A DNA stretch of 64,000 nucleotides from Calditrichota bacterium. Its GTDB lineage: Bacteria; Calditrichota; Calditrichia; Calditrichales; J004. Shown here one piece after another: positions 34,788-45,320 of this stretch. The translations under genes and the position numbers were made by a program. Each line of letters begins with the position of its first letter. Position 1 is the stretch's first letter. The DNA is taken from positions 1,178,001 through 1,242,000 of the forward strand of contig JABFGF010000001.1 of NCBI GenBank assembly GCA_013112635.1, read 5' to 3'. The notes under the pieces are model-generated. The model was not told the origin of the DNA and ran no database searches. It worked only from the letters and a program-made list of their open reading frames with translations.

Positions 34788-37016
34788 ATGACCGTTTCAA
34801 AGATAATATGGACAAAGATTGATGAAGCACCCGCTCTTGCCACATATGCACTATTGCCAATTGTAAAGGCCTACTTAAAAGGAACAGGAATCGATGTTGA
34901 AACAAGAGATATTTCATTGTCCGGACGGATTATTGCAAATTTCCCTGACAGACTAACGGCTGAACAAAAGATTGAAGATGCTTTGCAACAACTTGGTGAT
35001 CTTGCTAAAACACCTGAGGCCAATATTGTTAAACTTCCAAACATTAGCGCTTCCATTCCTCAACTGCAAAGTGCTATAAAGGAGCTTCAGAATAAAGGAT
35101 ATGATATTCCGGATTATCCCGAAGAGCCAAAAACTGATGCTGAAAAAGCTCTTCAACAACGCTTTGCAAAAGTTCTTGGTTCTGCAGTAAACCCGGTATT
35201 GCGTGAAGGAAATTCAGATCGGCGTGCGGCGACTTCAGTGAAAAAATTTGCACAAAAAAACCCACACAGAATGATGAAAGATTGGCCGGAAAGTGGCTCC
35301 AAGGCTCGAGTAGCCCACATGTCAGAGGGAGATTTTTTCTCAAGTGAAAAATCTGTAACAATGAATAAAGCATGCGATGTGAAAATAGATTTTATAGCTG
35401 ATAATGGCGAATCAAAAACCCTTAAAGAAAAAGTATCACTTTTGGAAAATGAAGTAGTTGATACGGCTGTTATGAACGTTTCGGCTTTACGTAAATTTTT
35501 TGCAGAGACAATTGAAGAAGCCAGGCAAAAAAATATACTTCTTTCTCTTCATCTTAAAGCCACAATGATGAAGATATCGGATCCAATTATGTTCGGCCAT
35601 GCCGTTTCAGTTTACTATAAAGAAGCCTTGGATAAACATGCTGTTACTTTGAAAGAAATTGGCGCAAACCTTAATAACGGTCTTACAGATGTTATTGAAA
35701 AACTTGACCGCCTGCCCGCAGATAAAAAAGCGGAAATAGAAAAAGATATTGCATCAGTTTACAATAACCAGCCGGACTTGGCCATGGTAGATAGCAGAAA
35801 AGGTATCACAAACCTGCATGTACCAAACAATGTTATCGTTGATGCATCAATGCCAAATGTTGTTCGCGATGGCGGCAAAATGTGGAATAATGATGACCAG
35901 CTTCAGGATACTATTGCCATGGTTCCTGACCGCTCTTATGCTACCATGTACCAGGAAATAATTGAAGATTGCCAAAAACATGGACAGTTTGATCCTTCCA
36001 AAATGGGAAGTGTTTCTAATGTTGGACTAATGGCACAAAAAGCAGAAGAATACGGATCTCATGATAAAACATTTGAAGCACCTGGCTTAGGAAAAATATG
36101 TGTGATTGACGATTCCGGTAAAACCTTGGTAGAACAATCTGTTGAAACAGGTGACATTTTTAGAATGTGCCAGGTAAAAGATGCCCCTATTCAGGATTGG
36201 GTTAAACTGGCAGTTACTCGCGCTAAAGCTTCAGGATCACCGGCGATTTTCTGGTTAGATGAAAACCGCGGACATGATGCTGAAATAATCAAAAAAGTAA
36301 ACACATATTTAAAAGATCATGATACGACTGGATTGGAAATAAGAATTTTAAAACCTGTTGAAGCTATGAAATTTTCACTGGAAAGAATTCGTCGTGGAGA
36401 AGACACAATCTCTGTTACTGGTAATGTTTTGCGTGATTATTTAACAGACCTCTTTCCAATTTTAGAACTTGGCACAAGCGCACGTATGTTATCCATTGTT
36501 CCGTTGATGAAAGGTGGCGGATTATTTGAAACAGGTGCCGGTGGATCTGCCCCAAAGCATGTTCAGCAGTTTATAAAAGAGGGCCATTTACGATGGGATT
36601 CCCTGGGAGAGTATTGTGCTTTGGTACCGTCACTAGAGATGATTGCGGCAAACACAGGAAATGATACGGCATCACTAATGGCCAGCACACTCGATCAGGC
36701 CATTAGCATTTATCTTGAAAATGCCAAGTCGCCCTCTCGTAAAGTAAATGAATTAGATAACAGGGGCAGCACCTTTTATCTTGCTTTGTATTGGGCACAA
36801 ACTCTTGCATCACAGGATAACGATCCGGCCATTAAAGACCGTTTTACAAAGATTGCAAAAAATCTGCAAGACAATGAAGCTGTTATTGCTCAAGAACTGC
36901 TTGATGCCCAAGGAGATGCAGTCGATGTCGGTGGTTACTTTATCCCTGATACTGAAATGGCTGAAAAAGCCATGCGGCCAAGTAATACTTTAAATGGAAT
37001 TATAGATTCAATCTAA
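34788..37016 (+). CDS. icd: monomeric NADP-dependent isocitrate dehydrogenase
   Basis: 742 residues from ATG 34788 with AGAGGAAG upstream; the frame opens earlier without support. This is the large single-chain IDH (about 740 residues), unrelated in length to the common dimeric enzyme. Motifs include [16 protein letters not shown] at the start, RGTSVK-like [17 protein letters not shown] near 150, MIADNGE-like regions, and [16 protein letters not shown] near 570, ending in a Gly/Asp-rich tail. It oxidises isocitrate to 2-oxoglutarate with NADP. It stands alone with its own terminator. Confidence 0.95.
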   Translation: MTVSKIIWTKIDEAPALATYALLPIVKAYLKGTGIDVETRDISLSGRIIANFPDRLTAEQKIEDALQQLGDLAKTPEANIVKLPNISASIPQLQSAIKELQNKGYDIPDYPEEPKTDAEKALQQRFAKVLGSAVNPVLREGNSDRRAATSVKKFAQKNPHRMMKDWPESGSKARVAHMSEGDFFSSEKSVTMNKACDVKIDFIADNGESKTLKEKVSLLENEVVDTAVMNVSALRKFFAETIEEARQKNILLSLHLKATMMKISDPIMFGHAVSVYYKEALDKHAVTLKEIGANLNNGLTDVIEKLDRLPADKKAEIEKDIASVYNNQPDLAMVDSRKGITNLHVPNNVIVDASMPNVVRDGGKMWNNDDQLQDTIAMVPDRSYATMYQEIIEDCQKHGQFDPSKMGSVSNVGLMAQKAEEYGSHDKTFEAPGLGKICVIDDSGKTLVEQSVETGDIFRMCQVKDAPIQDWVKLAVTRAKASGSPAIFWLDENRGHDAEIIKKVNTYLKDHDTTGLEIRILKPVEAMKFSLERIRRGEDTISVTGNVLRDYLTDLFPILELGTSARMLSIVPLMKGGGLFETGAGGSAPKHVQQFIKEGHLRWDSLGEYCALVPSLEMIAANTGNDTASLMASTLDQAISIYLENAKSPSRKVNELDNRGSTFYLALYWAQTLASQDNDPAIKDRFTKIAKNLQDNEAVIAQELLDAQGDAVDVGGYFIPDTEMAEKAMRPSNTLNGIIDSI

Positions 37017-37039
37017 ATAGAAATAAAAAAGTTTTGATT

Positions 37040-37073
37040 AAGCCCGGAATGTAATTTTAACCGGGCTTTTTTT
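37040..37073 (+). terminator. intrinsic terminator after isocitrate dehydrogenase
   Basis: Perfect stem AAGCCCGG/CCGGGCTT (37040-37047 and 37061-37068) followed by a run of T to 37073. It touches the stop codon of the convergent mocA gene. Confidence 0.92.
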
Positions 37074-37677
37074 ATTTAATAATATCTTTAGGGGTGTTGA
37101 AATCCTGTAATATTTGCGGGTAATTGCAAGACCAGTATTTTTTTAAAATATCTTCTGAATCTTTCAATTTTCTTAAAGATTGGTCAGAATTGTGTTCTAA
37201 AACGCGTTGCTTTACCTTATTAGAGAACAAGACCGGATGTCCATTCCGGCTGTTATAATTTGGTTGAAGCCAGTCAACCGACTCATCAATTTCTTTTTTA
37301 AAATCCAAATAAAAATCAACAGGCAAACCGGGCTGGTCCACAAAATGATATAATATCCATCCTTCATTTTTTAACTCGCGAAGTCCGGCCTGCAAAGAAT
37401 TGAACATACCTTGTTCATAATCACGATTATAACACCAATCTACTTTGGAATTAATATTAAGGACCTGGCATCCTAAAAATCCCTGTGTTTCATCTTTAAC
37501 CTTTTTAGATTCATGACCTGTAACAACCAGAATTGTATCACAGATTAAAGACATGTTTAATAGAATTCCTGCCAGAAATGGTTTTCCTTTGTAATCCATT
37601 AAAGGTTTTAAAACACCCATCCTGCTGGATAATCCCGCACTAATTACAAGTCCATTAATTTTTGGCAAAGTTTCCAT
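37072..37677 (-). CDS. mocA: MocA-type molybdenum cofactor cytidylyltransferase
   Basis: 201 residues. A MobA/MocA nucleotidyltransferase: GLVISAGLSSRMGVLKPLM carries the NTP loop, then TILVVTGHESKKV, FNSLQAGLREL, FHFVDQPGLP-like YHFVDQPGLP, and RNGHPVLFSNK. MocA adds CMP to molybdopterin for the xanthine-dehydrogenase family. That fits the molybdenum hydroxylase genes 7-11 kb away, and it corresponds to YgfJ in the Escherichia coli cluster. It follows the PLP-enzyme gene by 16 bases. Confidence 0.85.
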   Translation of the reverse strand: METLPKINGLVISAGLSSRMGVLKPLMDYKGKPFLAGILLNMSLICDTILVVTGHESKKVKDETQGFLGCQVLNINSKVDWCYNRDYEQGMFNSLQAGLRELKNEGWILYHFVDQPGLPVDFYLDFKKEIDESVDWLQPNYNSRNGHPVLFSNKVKQRVLEHNSDQSLRKLKDSEDILKKYWSCNYPQILQDFNTPKDIIK

Positions 37678-37693
37678 AGCCAGCCTTTGAAGT

Positions 37694-38941
37694 TTACCCC
37701 ATTAATATCTTTTTCCATTCCAAGGTAGGTTTTGCTTCAGGATTCAAATTCCAATTCTGAAGACTTTGAACATCTTTCAAGCCATTCCCGGTAAAAAGCA
37801 ACATGCATTTTTTTTCTCTAATATATTCATCGCCAGTTAATTTTAAAAGGCCTGCTAACGATGCAGCTGCCGCCGGTTCAATTAATATTCCAAGTTGCTG
37901 TGCTGCAATTTTCTGGGCTTCGCTGATTGCTTTATCGCTAACTCGAAGAGCTTTGCCCCCGCTCTCTTTTATTGCAGAAGCCGCCATAAACAGATTTCTC
38001 GGAGCTCCGGCATGAATGCTATCTGCCATAGTCGATGCCGGTTTGTAATTGAATTTACCATTTTCAATAAACCTTACCAATGCATCGCTGCCATCAGCCT
38101 GAACGGCCACAAGCTGTGGAATTTTTTCTATCCAGCCAAGATTTTTTAAATCTTCAAACCCTTTATAAATACCGGACAAAATTACACCATCACCTGCCGG
38201 GATGAAAATAAAATCAGGTAGATTTCCTTTTAGAGCAAGAAAAATATCAAAAGCCCCCGACTTTTTCCCTTCGATTGTCAAAGGGTTATATGCCGTGTTT
38301 CTGCTGTACCAGCCTTTATTTTGTGTGACTTCCAGATTTAAATCAAATGCGGCGTCATAATCGCCATCAACCAAATAAATTTGGGCACCATAAGATTGAA
38401 TCTGCAGACGCTTTGCCTGGGGAATATTCTTCGGAACAAATATGTGCGATTGCAATCCAAGCCGTGCACAAATCCCTGCAAGGGAAGAACCCGCATTTCC
38501 TGTTGAAGCCATGGTTATCTGACTAATTCCAAGCTCCAAAGCTTTCATCGCAACCAATGAGGTGGCACGATCTTTATAAGAAAAAGTCGGGTTTCGGGTA
38601 TCATCAAAAATCAAAATATCTTTATTGTTTAATTGATATTTTTGGACTGGATTATTTGATAACCGCAGTTTCTCTAATTGGGATTTCTTTTCAAAAGAAG
38701 CAGAATCCAATGGCCATAATAATGGATAATCCCAAAAGGCACCCGGTTCACAATTTAAGAAATCATTTCGTGTCAGCTTTGATTTAAGAAAATCAAAATC
38801 GTAATCGACTTTTAAAACGCCATTCAAGGGTTCATTTTTGTTTGCTGATCCGCAATTCGGACACAAATAGAAATTTTCTTTTTCAATTTCAGTAGCTGAG
38901 TATTCTTTTTTACAATTAAAACAACTGTATTTGTAATGCAT
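37694..38941 (-). CDS. threonine synthase-like PLP enzyme with N-terminal zinc ribbon
   Basis: 415 residues. A rubredoxin-like zinc ribbon is seen at C7, C10, C27 and C30. The fold type II core has the PLP lysine in NPTFSYKDRATSLVA, MASTGNAGSSLAGIC, and FTGNGLKDV near the end. By sequence it looks like threonine synthase. In position, however, it occupies the place that YgeX (diaminopropionate ammonia-lyase) holds in related purine clusters, between mocA and the YgeW-type gene. It may be true thrC, or an ammonia-lyase for a 2,3-diamino or hydroxy amino acid made in the pathway. Confidence 0.8.
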   Translation of the reverse strand: MHYKYSCFNCKKEYSATEIEKENFYLCPNCGSANKNEPLNGVLKVDYDFDFLKSKLTRNDFLNCEPGAFWDYPLLWPLDSASFEKKSQLEKLRLSNNPVQKYQLNNKDILIFDDTRNPTFSYKDRATSLVAMKALELGISQITMASTGNAGSSLAGICARLGLQSHIFVPKNIPQAKRLQIQSYGAQIYLVDGDYDAAFDLNLEVTQNKGWYSRNTAYNPLTIEGKKSGAFDIFLALKGNLPDFIFIPAGDGVILSGIYKGFEDLKNLGWIEKIPQLVAVQADGSDALVRFIENGKFNYKPASTMADSIHAGAPRNLFMAASAIKESGGKALRVSDKAISEAQKIAAQQLGILIEPAAAASLAGLLKLTGDEYIREKKCMLLFTGNGLKDVQSLQNWNLNPEAKPTLEWKKILMG

Positions 38942-39001
38942 TGTTTATTAAAAATTCCTTATCAGTTGTAACTAACCTTGTGCTAACTGAGCTTGTCGAA
39001 G

Positions 39002-40012
39002 TTACATCGTCAAGGCCATAATGGACTTGGCTGTGTGTAGCCGATTTTCAGCTTCATCAAATACAATTGAAATATCAGGATTATCCAAAATTTCATCGAT
39101 AACTTCATTGCCACGGTCAGCGGGTAATGCATGCATCAGTTTAACATTTTTATCGGCCAATTTTATACGTTTTTCATCGCAAATCCAGTTTTTATATTTG
39201 GCAAGATTTTCCGCCATTTCTTTTTTGCAGCTCTCTTCATTATCCAAATATTCCTGAACGCCGTAATGGCCAAAACCACCCCAATTTTTTGGAACCACAA
39301 TGTGGGCGCCTTCAAAACCTTCATCCATATCATTTGTAAAACGAATACTTCCACCACCGGCATTAGCGTTTAACCGGGCTTTTTCAATTATATTTTTGCT
39401 AAGTGGAAATTCCTTTGGATGGGCAATGGTCAAATCAATACCATAGCGTGGAAATAGAAGCATTTGTGTTTGGGGAACTGACAACGGTTTGGAATGAGTA
39501 TCCGCATAAGCCCATGAAACTGTAACTTTTAATCCTTTGGTATTTCGTCCAAAATGTTCAAAAATTGTCATTTGGTCTGCCAGTCCCTGGAAAGGATGAT
39601 AGATATCATCCTGCAAAGACATAATTGGCTTTCTGGAATTCTGTGCCATCTCATTTAAATAATCATTTCCAACTCCATAAAAACAATTGCGCGAAGCAAT
39701 ACCATGACCCATTCTGGATAAAATAATTGCTGTGTCCTTTGGCGCTTCGCCGTGTGAAATTTGCATTTTATCGGCAGTTAAGTCATGCGCATGTCCACCA
39801 AGCTGTGTCATTCCGGCTTCCATGGAATTTCGGGTTCGGGTTGATTGCTCAAAGAAAATCATAAACAAAGTTTTATCGCGCAGGTAGCGTGTTGGTTCTT
39901 CCAGTGCGAATTTCTTTTTTAGGTCAAATGCTGTTTCAAAAACTGTATCCAGCTCTTGTTTATCCCAATCATCACATGTAAGAAAATGTTTTCCTTTTAA
40001 ATTTGATACCAT
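39002..40012 (-). CDS. ygeW: knotted carbamoyltransferase, YgeW-like
   Basis: 336 residues with a GGAGG ribosome site. The carbamoyl-phosphate loop is FEQSTRTRNS. The sequence continues LGGHAHDLTADKMQISHGE and DIYHPFQGLADQM, with KPLSVPQTQMLLFPRYGIDLT in the knot region and HALPADRG near the end. It is closest to the YgeW group of carbamoyltransferases linked to purine catabolism rather than to ornithine carbamoyltransferase, though it lacks about 60 residues of Escherichia coli YgeW. It likely splits an N-carbamoyl intermediate to carbamoyl phosphate. It is 60 bases ahead of the PLP-enzyme gene. Confidence 0.83.
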   Translation of the reverse strand: MVSNLKGKHFLTCDDWDKQELDTVFETAFDLKKKFALEEPTRYLRDKTLFMIFFEQSTRTRNSMEAGMTQLGGHAHDLTADKMQISHGEAPKDTAIILSRMGHGIASRNCFYGVGNDYLNEMAQNSRKPIMSLQDDIYHPFQGLADQMTIFEHFGRNTKGLKVTVSWAYADTHSKPLSVPQTQMLLFPRYGIDLTIAHPKEFPLSKNIIEKARLNANAGGGSIRFTNDMDEGFEGAHIVVPKNWGGFGHYGVQEYLDNEESCKKEMAENLAKYKNWICDEKRIKLADKNVKLMHALPADRGNEVIDEILDNPDISIVFDEAENRLHTAKSIMALTM

Positions 40013-40134
40013 AAAACCTCCAGTTTAAATAGCAAAATCCAAATAATAAATAACAACCTTTAACCAAAGTTTAATTTCGTATTGAATATTGTTATTTGTT
40101 TGAAATCTGTTGCTTGTAATTTTGTTTTCTTCTC

Positions 40135-41331
40135 TCAAAATGTCATACAAAAATACGCGTAAAATGCCGAAGCTTTTACCAAATGCTCAACAGGCACTTT
40201 TTCATTTGGTGCATGCGCAAGAACCTCATTACCAGGACCAAAACCAATCACCGGGATATTGTGTAAACCATTTATAGCAATACCATTGGTCGAAAAAGTC
40301 CATTTGTCTACTTTTGGATCTGCTTTAAAAAGAGTGCTATAAACTTCAACACCTTTACTTATTACAGGATGATCTTCTTCCAGCTTCCATGTTGGAAAAT
40401 ATTTTTCCATTCCATACTTCATTCCTGTAAAAGATTCTACATCATAATGAAGCACTTCAACTTTTGCTTCGGCAGGTTCAGCAACCCGTTTAACAATTTC
40501 CTCAATTTGACTCACAGCCAAGGCTTTGTCTTCGCCCCAGGTTAAGCGGCGATCCAAATGCATATAGCAAAAATCTGAAACAGCACATAAAGACGGGCTG
40601 CTCGATCTGATTTCTGTAACAGCAATTGTCCCTTTTCCAAGGAATGGATCATTTAATAATTTCTCGTTTAATTTTTCAACTTCCAGGGCAGCTTTGGATG
40701 CCATGTAAATTGCATTTTTACCACGTTCCGGTGCAGAACCGTGTGATGAAACACCATTAAATGATACACCGATTTCCATCCGGCCACGATGTCCACGGTA
40801 AATATTGAGATTCGTGGGTTCGGTAACAATCACACAATCCGGTTTTAAATTTTCTTCTTCAATAATATATTTCCAGCACAAACCATCGCAATCTTCTTCC
40901 ATAATTGAACCAACAAAATAAACGGTCAAATCTTCAGGAACACCAATTTCTTTTAAGATACGTCCCGCTGTTATAAAAGCAGCCGGCCCACCTTTTTGAT
41001 CAACTGTACCACGCCCATGGACATGTCCGTCTTTAATTTCGCCACCCAATGGATCAAAATCCCAGTTATCCAGATTGCCCAAATCAACCACATCTATGTG
41101 GCCATCTATTGCAATAATTTTTTTGCCCGATCCAATTCGTCCAACTATGTTTCCAAGGCCGTCAATTTTAACTTCATCAAATCCGGCTTCAATCATTAAT
41201 CCCTTAATTTCTTCTACTACACTTTTTTCATTTAAGCTTAATGATTTGTGTTTTACAATTTTTGATAAGTTTTCTGCAGTATACTTTTCATATTTGCGTG
41301 CAAGTTCGTAAATTTGTTCTGATAACTCCAT
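40135..41331 (-). CDS. ygeY: YgeY-family M20 peptidase / deacetylase
   Basis: 398 residues from ATG 41331, which has a strong AAGGAG site; the frame extends to 41349 without support. Metal-binding M20 motifs are AIDGHIDVVDLG, GRGTVDQKGGPAAF and SIMEEDCDG, then VTEPTNLNIYRGHRG, GVSSHGSAPERGKNA, and the final HAPNEKVPVEHL. YgeY proteins are a set apart from other M20 enzymes and travel with YgeW and YgfK. The substrate is thought to be an acyl- or ureido-amino acid. It is divergent from ygfK with 134 bases between. Confidence 0.88.
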   Translation of the reverse strand: MELSEQIYELARKYEKYTAENLSKIVKHKSLSLNEKSVVEEIKGLMIEAGFDEVKIDGLGNIVGRIGSGKKIIAIDGHIDVVDLGNLDNWDFDPLGGEIKDGHVHGRGTVDQKGGPAAFITAGRILKEIGVPEDLTVYFVGSIMEEDCDGLCWKYIIEEENLKPDCVIVTEPTNLNIYRGHRGRMEIGVSFNGVSSHGSAPERGKNAIYMASKAALEVEKLNEKLLNDPFLGKGTIAVTEIRSSSPSLCAVSDFCYMHLDRRLTWGEDKALAVSQIEEIVKRVAEPAEAKVEVLHYDVESFTGMKYGMEKYFPTWKLEEDHPVISKGVEVYSTLFKADPKVDKWTFSTNGIAINGLHNIPVIGFGPGNEVLAHAPNEKVPVEHLVKASAFYAYFCMTF

Positions 41332-41465
41332 GTGTCTCCTTATTTGCATAGGTGAAAATTGAGGTAATAAAATACGAAAATAATTTTAAATATCTAACAA
41401 AAAAATGACAGCTTTAATTAGATAATCTGAGAACTACATCGTTCTAAATAAAAATACGAGGATAT

Positions 41466-44400
41466 ATGTCAGACAAAATGAAACCAATACCGTTTATAAA
41501 TCTTTTAAAATGGATTTTTGATGAATATAAAAACTCTAATTCCATTTTTGGCATTCACTCTTCGCAATTTTTTAGAAAGCAAAACAAACAAATTCTTTCA
41601 ATCTTTGATGAACAGATTGAAACCCCGGTTGGCCCCGCTGCCGGACCGCACACACAGTTAAGCCAAAACATTATTACAGCTTATCTTGTTGGCAGTAGAT
41701 TCTTTGAATTAAAGACTGTTCAAAAACTCGATCAGTTAGAGATTAATAAACCATGCATTGATGCACAGGATGAGTGTTATAATATTGAGTGGTCGCAGGA
41801 ATTAAGGCTGGAAGAATCGTATGATGAATATTTAAAAGCCTGGATTTTAATCCATTTATTGAAAGATATTTTTGACTTATGCGGCAACTCGGACAAGAGC
41901 TTTGTTTTTAATATGAGCGTAGGCTATGATCTTGAAGGTATTAAAACGAAGCCAATGGATTTATTTATCGAGCAGCTAAAGGATGCTTCCTTGTCCGGTA
42001 ATTTTGATCACTATAAAAAAGAGGCTTTGGATTTTCTTAATAGCAATTCCGGTTTTCTTACTACTTTTGTAAACACAGAAAAACTGAATGAAATTAGTAA
42101 CAGAATTTCAAATTTATCGCCACATATTTCTCATTCTGTAACTCTATCAACCATGCATGGCTGCCCTCCCGAAGATATTGAGGCCATTGCAAAATACTTG
42201 TTAAAAGAAAAAAAGCTGCATACATATATTAAGCTAAATCCGACTTTGCTGGGTTTTGAAAAAGTACGATCCATGCTTGACGAGCTTGGATTTGATTATA
42301 TCGAAATGGAAAAGAGTTCGTTTGATCATGATTTACAATATCATGATGCTGTTCCAATGATAAAAAGATTATCTAATTTAGCGGATCAGGAAAACAGAAA
42401 TTTCGGCATAAAACTTTCCAATACTTTGGGTACGTTGAATAAGAAACAAAAACTTAATGATGATCAAATGTATATGTCAGGCCGTTCTCTTTTTCCTTTG
42501 ACAATAAACCTTGCAAAAAAGCTGGCTGAAGAATTTGAAGGAAAAATTAAAATCTCTTATTCCGGTGGCGCCGACCAATCAAACATCACTGAAATATTCA
42601 AAGCAGGAATATTCCCCATCACATTGGTTACCGATTTATTAAAACCAGGAGGCTACCAACGTCTTTTGCCAATGGCCAGAACGCTTGAAGAATTAGATTT
42701 TGGTAAGAATACAGGTTCAATCGATACAATTGCGCTTGAAAGGCTGGCTGATTCATCATTAAAAAATAAAGCTTATATAAAAGAATCACGCAAAATTGAA
42801 AGCATCAAAGTTCCTGAAAAATTAGAAAAATATGATTGTTATATGGCACCTTGTCAACAGGCCTGTCCTATCCACCAGGATGTAGCTGCGTATATTCGCC
42901 TGGTTGAAGAAGAAAGATATGAAGAGGCTTTTGAGACAATTATTGCACGAAATCCGCTTCCTTACATTACAGGTTACATTTGCGATCACCAATGCCAAAA
43001 CCATTGTACACGCTGGGATTATGACTCTCCTGTTTTGATTCGGGATTTGAAAAAAGAAGCTGCTGTGAAAGGTTGGTCATCGTATTTGAAAAAGTTTAAA
43101 CAAAACCATGATGCTGCAAAAAATAACATTTCCGTTGCGGTAATTGGAGCAGGTCCGTCGGGTTTAGCTTTTTCTTATTTTATGGCCAAAGCCGGATTTG
43201 ACGTAACCGTTTATGAAAAGACAGACCGTGCAGGAGGCGTGGTACAACATGCCTTACCCGATTTTCGCTTGCCGCAAACGGCCATTGAAAAGGATTTAGA
43301 ATTTATAAAAGAACATGGTGTAAAGTTTAAGTTTGGAGTTGATGCCCAATTCTCAATTAAAAAACTTCAGCAAGATTATAACTTTATCTACATCGCAATT
43401 GGTGCCGGCAAATCTAATAAACTTGCCATTGATGGTACGAATGGAAATCTTTTTGACGCCATCAATTTTTTGCAGGCTTTTAATAGCAAAGCAGCCCCAA
43501 AACTTGGAGAGCATGTTGCCGTTGTTGGCGGTGGCAATTCTGCAATGGATGCGGCTCGAGCAGCCAAAAGAACTGCTGGTGTAAAAAAAGTTTATATTCT
43601 TTATCGGCGTACGGAAAAGGAAATGCCCGCTGACAGAGAGGAATTTGACGGCGCCTTAAAAGATGGTGTTAAATATGAGGAACTGGTTTTGCCTGTCAGT
43701 TATAACAAAAACACCTTGCGCTGCCAGAAAATGCAATTGGGAGAAGCAGGCAGCGATGGCCGCAGAAAAGTTGAACCAATTAAAAATGATTTTATCGATT
43801 TAGAGATTAATTCTGTCATTTCGGCGATTGGTGAATACGTTGATTCAGATTTACTGATTTCCAATAAGATTCCCGTAAATGAAAAAAGCGATCCCTTATT
43901 TAACCCTGAAACAAATCAAACAGGATTGGAAAATATTTATATTGGTGGCGATGCATTACGCGGTCCTGCAACAGTAGTAGAAGCTATCGCAGATGGTAAA
44001 AAAGCAGCAGAGGCGATCATTAAAAAAGCGCTGAACAAAGCAACCAAACAACCTTCGTTCAAACATTTATTCGATCCTCAAAAAAGAAAATCAGAAATCA
44101 CCCAGAAGAAAGCACTGCTTAACCAGGTCCAATCCAACAAAACGGAGGAAGCAAGCCGCTGCCTGGGTTGTAGTTTTGTTTGCGACAAATGCGTGGATGT
44201 CTGTCCAAACCGGGCAAATATTACTCTTAATTCAGATTTAATTGATGGTGACTTTGATAGCTCCGGCCAAATTTTGCATATGGATGGTATGTGTAACGAG
44301 TGTGGTAATTGCGAGACTTTCTGCCCATACAATGGGTCGCCCTATAAAGACAAAGTAACCCTGTTTTGGGATGAGCCATCTTTTTCATCAAGCACTAATG

Positions 44401-44603
44401 ACGGGTTTTTATTTTTGGATGCTTCCAAATCATCACAAGAAAAAATCAGGTTAAAAGTTCGCTTGGATGGAAAAGTTAATTTGCTTGAAGTTGCGCGAGA
44501 TGGATTTGATTTGCCCAATGAAAAGGAAGAAGAAAACGATTTTAACCAGTTACTCCGTTTTGCAAAAACAGTTTATCAAAATTATAATTATTTGAAAATG
44601 TAA
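41466..44603 (+). CDS. ygfK: YgfK-like iron-sulfur flavoprotein (putative selenate reductase subunit)
   Basis: 1,045 residues, as in Escherichia coli (about 1,030). The N-terminal half is a dihydropyrimidine-dehydrogenase-like barrel (TPVGPAAGPHTQLSQN, SVTLSTMHGCPPEDIEAI, ISYSGGADQSN). Then comes a cysteine cluster CYMAPCQQACPIHQDV near 457. A glutamate-synthase-like module has the FAD motif VAVIGAGPSGLAF near 558 and the NAD motif AVVGGGNSAMDAA near 685. C-terminal ferredoxin clusters CLGCSFVCDKCVDVCP and CNECGNCETFCP are near 898 and 942. It probably passes electrons for a reductive step of purine breakdown. It is the only plus-strand gene of this island. Confidence 0.9.
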   Translation: MSDKMKPIPFINLLKWIFDEYKNSNSIFGIHSSQFFRKQNKQILSIFDEQIETPVGPAAGPHTQLSQNIITAYLVGSRFFELKTVQKLDQLEINKPCIDAQDECYNIEWSQELRLEESYDEYLKAWILIHLLKDIFDLCGNSDKSFVFNMSVGYDLEGIKTKPMDLFIEQLKDASLSGNFDHYKKEALDFLNSNSGFLTTFVNTEKLNEISNRISNLSPHISHSVTLSTMHGCPPEDIEAIAKYLLKEKKLHTYIKLNPTLLGFEKVRSMLDELGFDYIEMEKSSFDHDLQYHDAVPMIKRLSNLADQENRNFGIKLSNTLGTLNKKQKLNDDQMYMSGRSLFPLTINLAKKLAEEFEGKIKISYSGGADQSNITEIFKAGIFPITLVTDLLKPGGYQRLLPMARTLEELDFGKNTGSIDTIALERLADSSLKNKAYIKESRKIESIKVPEKLEKYDCYMAPCQQACPIHQDVAAYIRLVEEERYEEAFETIIARNPLPYITGYICDHQCQNHCTRWDYDSPVLIRDLKKEAAVKGWSSYLKKFKQNHDAAKNNISVAVIGAGPSGLAFSYFMAKAGFDVTVYEKTDRAGGVVQHALPDFRLPQTAIEKDLEFIKEHGVKFKFGVDAQFSIKKLQQDYNFIYIAIGAGKSNKLAIDGTNGNLFDAINFLQAFNSKAAPKLGEHVAVVGGGNSAMDAARAAKRTAGVKKVYILYRRTEKEMPADREEFDGALKDGVKYEELVLPVSYNKNTLRCQKMQLGEAGSDGRRKVEPIKNDFIDLEINSVISAIGEYVDSDLLISNKIPVNEKSDPLFNPETNQTGLENIYIGGDALRGPATVVEAIADGKKAAEAIIKKALNKATKQPSFKHLFDPQKRKSEITQKKALLNQVQSNKTEEASRCLGCSFVCDKCVDVCPNRANITLNSDLIDGDFDSSGQILHMDGMCNECGNCETFCPYNGSPYKDKVTLFWDEPSFSSSTNDGFLFLDASKSSQEKIRLKVRLDGKVNLLEVARDGFDLPNEKEEENDFNQLLRFAKTVYQNYNYLKM

Positions 44604-44639
44604 TAGATGCCTGTGTAAGAGTATAATTACCCAACCAAA

Positions 44640-45110
44640 TCAACTCGTCACATCCATCACCGCTGAAATGATTTGTTTATAACCCGTGCAGCGGCAAAGG
44701 TTTCCAACAATAGCTTCTTTTACCTCATCCTCATTAGGCTTGGGATTTTTAGATAATAATGCATAAGCAGAAAGAAGCATCCCCGGAGTACAAAACCCGC
44801 ATTGTACTGCGCCATGTTCCAAAAACTTTTTTTGCAGAGGATGAAGCTCTGAATCAACGGCGAGCCCTTCTATTGTTAAAACGCGCTTCCCTTCTACCTG
44901 CCCGATTAGCATAAGACAGGAATTGACGGCAATGTCATTCAGTAAAATAGTACAAGCCCCGCATTCACCGATTGCACAGCCCTCCTTTGTTCCCGTCATG
45001 CCGAGATCTTCGCGCAGCACATCAAGCAGTCTGCGGTTGTGAGAGGTTGAAATTGTAATGTCTTTATTATTTAGGTTAAATGTAATTTTAGGCATTTTAT
45101 GTAATCTCAT
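44640..45110 (-). CDS. xdhC: xanthine dehydrogenase-type 2Fe-2S subunit
   Basis: 156 residues (an ATG five codons later, at 45095, is an equal candidate start). Plant-type cluster cysteines lie in GCAIGECGACTILL with a fourth in NSC, and the second cluster in QCGFCTPGM and NLCRCTGY. This is the small subunit of molybdenum hydroxylases and carries electrons from molybdenum to FAD. The symbol follows the Escherichia coli XdhABC naming, not the XdhC maturation factor. It is downstream of the FAD and molybdenum subunits, separated from them by two inverted-repeat elements. Confidence 0.92.
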   Translation of the reverse strand: MRLHKMPKITFNLNNKDITISTSHNRRLLDVLREDLGMTGTKEGCAIGECGACTILLNDIAVNSCLMLIGQVEGKRVLTIEGLAVDSELHPLQKKFLEHGAVQCGFCTPGMLLSAYALLSKNPKPNEDEVKEAIVGNLCRCTGYKQIISAVMDVTS

Positions 45111-45114
45111 TATC

Positions 45115-45198
45115 TGTCATTCAGAGAGAAATACAAAGTAGAGAAGAATCTTATAATCAACGGACACTTCATTCTGTACTTCTTCACTATGAATGACA
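45115..45198. repeat. TGTCATTC-bounded palindromic repeat, copy A
   Basis: The ends TGTCATTCA (45115) and TGAATGACA (to 45198) are a perfect inverted repeat, and the interior carries inner mirror pieces (GAAGAATC, CTTCTTCAC). It belongs to the widespread intergenic palindromes that begin TGTCATTC and end GAATGACA. No coding capacity; it could form a long hairpin between the FAD and Fe-S subunit genes. Confidence 0.75.
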
Positions 45199-45228
45199 TT
45201 ATTTTTATTCTTTTAAATAAAACTATTC

Positions 45229-45303
45229 TGTCATTCCAGAATGTTCTTATCGGGAATCAAAATTTTTGATCCAGATTCCTCCTTAACACCACCAGGAATG
45301 ACA
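45229..45303. repeat. TGTCATTC-bounded palindromic repeat, copy B
   Basis: Ends TGTCATTCC (45229-45237) and GGAATGACA (45295-45303), with a second inner mirror GGGAATC/GATTCC. It lies 30 bases from copy A, so two such units sit side by side in a 210-base gap inside a molybdenum-hydroxylase operon. Confidence 0.72.
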
Positions 45304-45320
45304 TGTGTCAAAAAAAGACA

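Noticed and set aside
39002-40012. Ordinary ornithine carbamoyltransferase of arginine synthesis
   Set aside because: The knot-region sequence KPLSVPQTQMLLFPRYG and the YgeY, YgfK and SsnA neighbours fit the YgeW group better, although the length is nearer to ornithine carbamoyltransferase.
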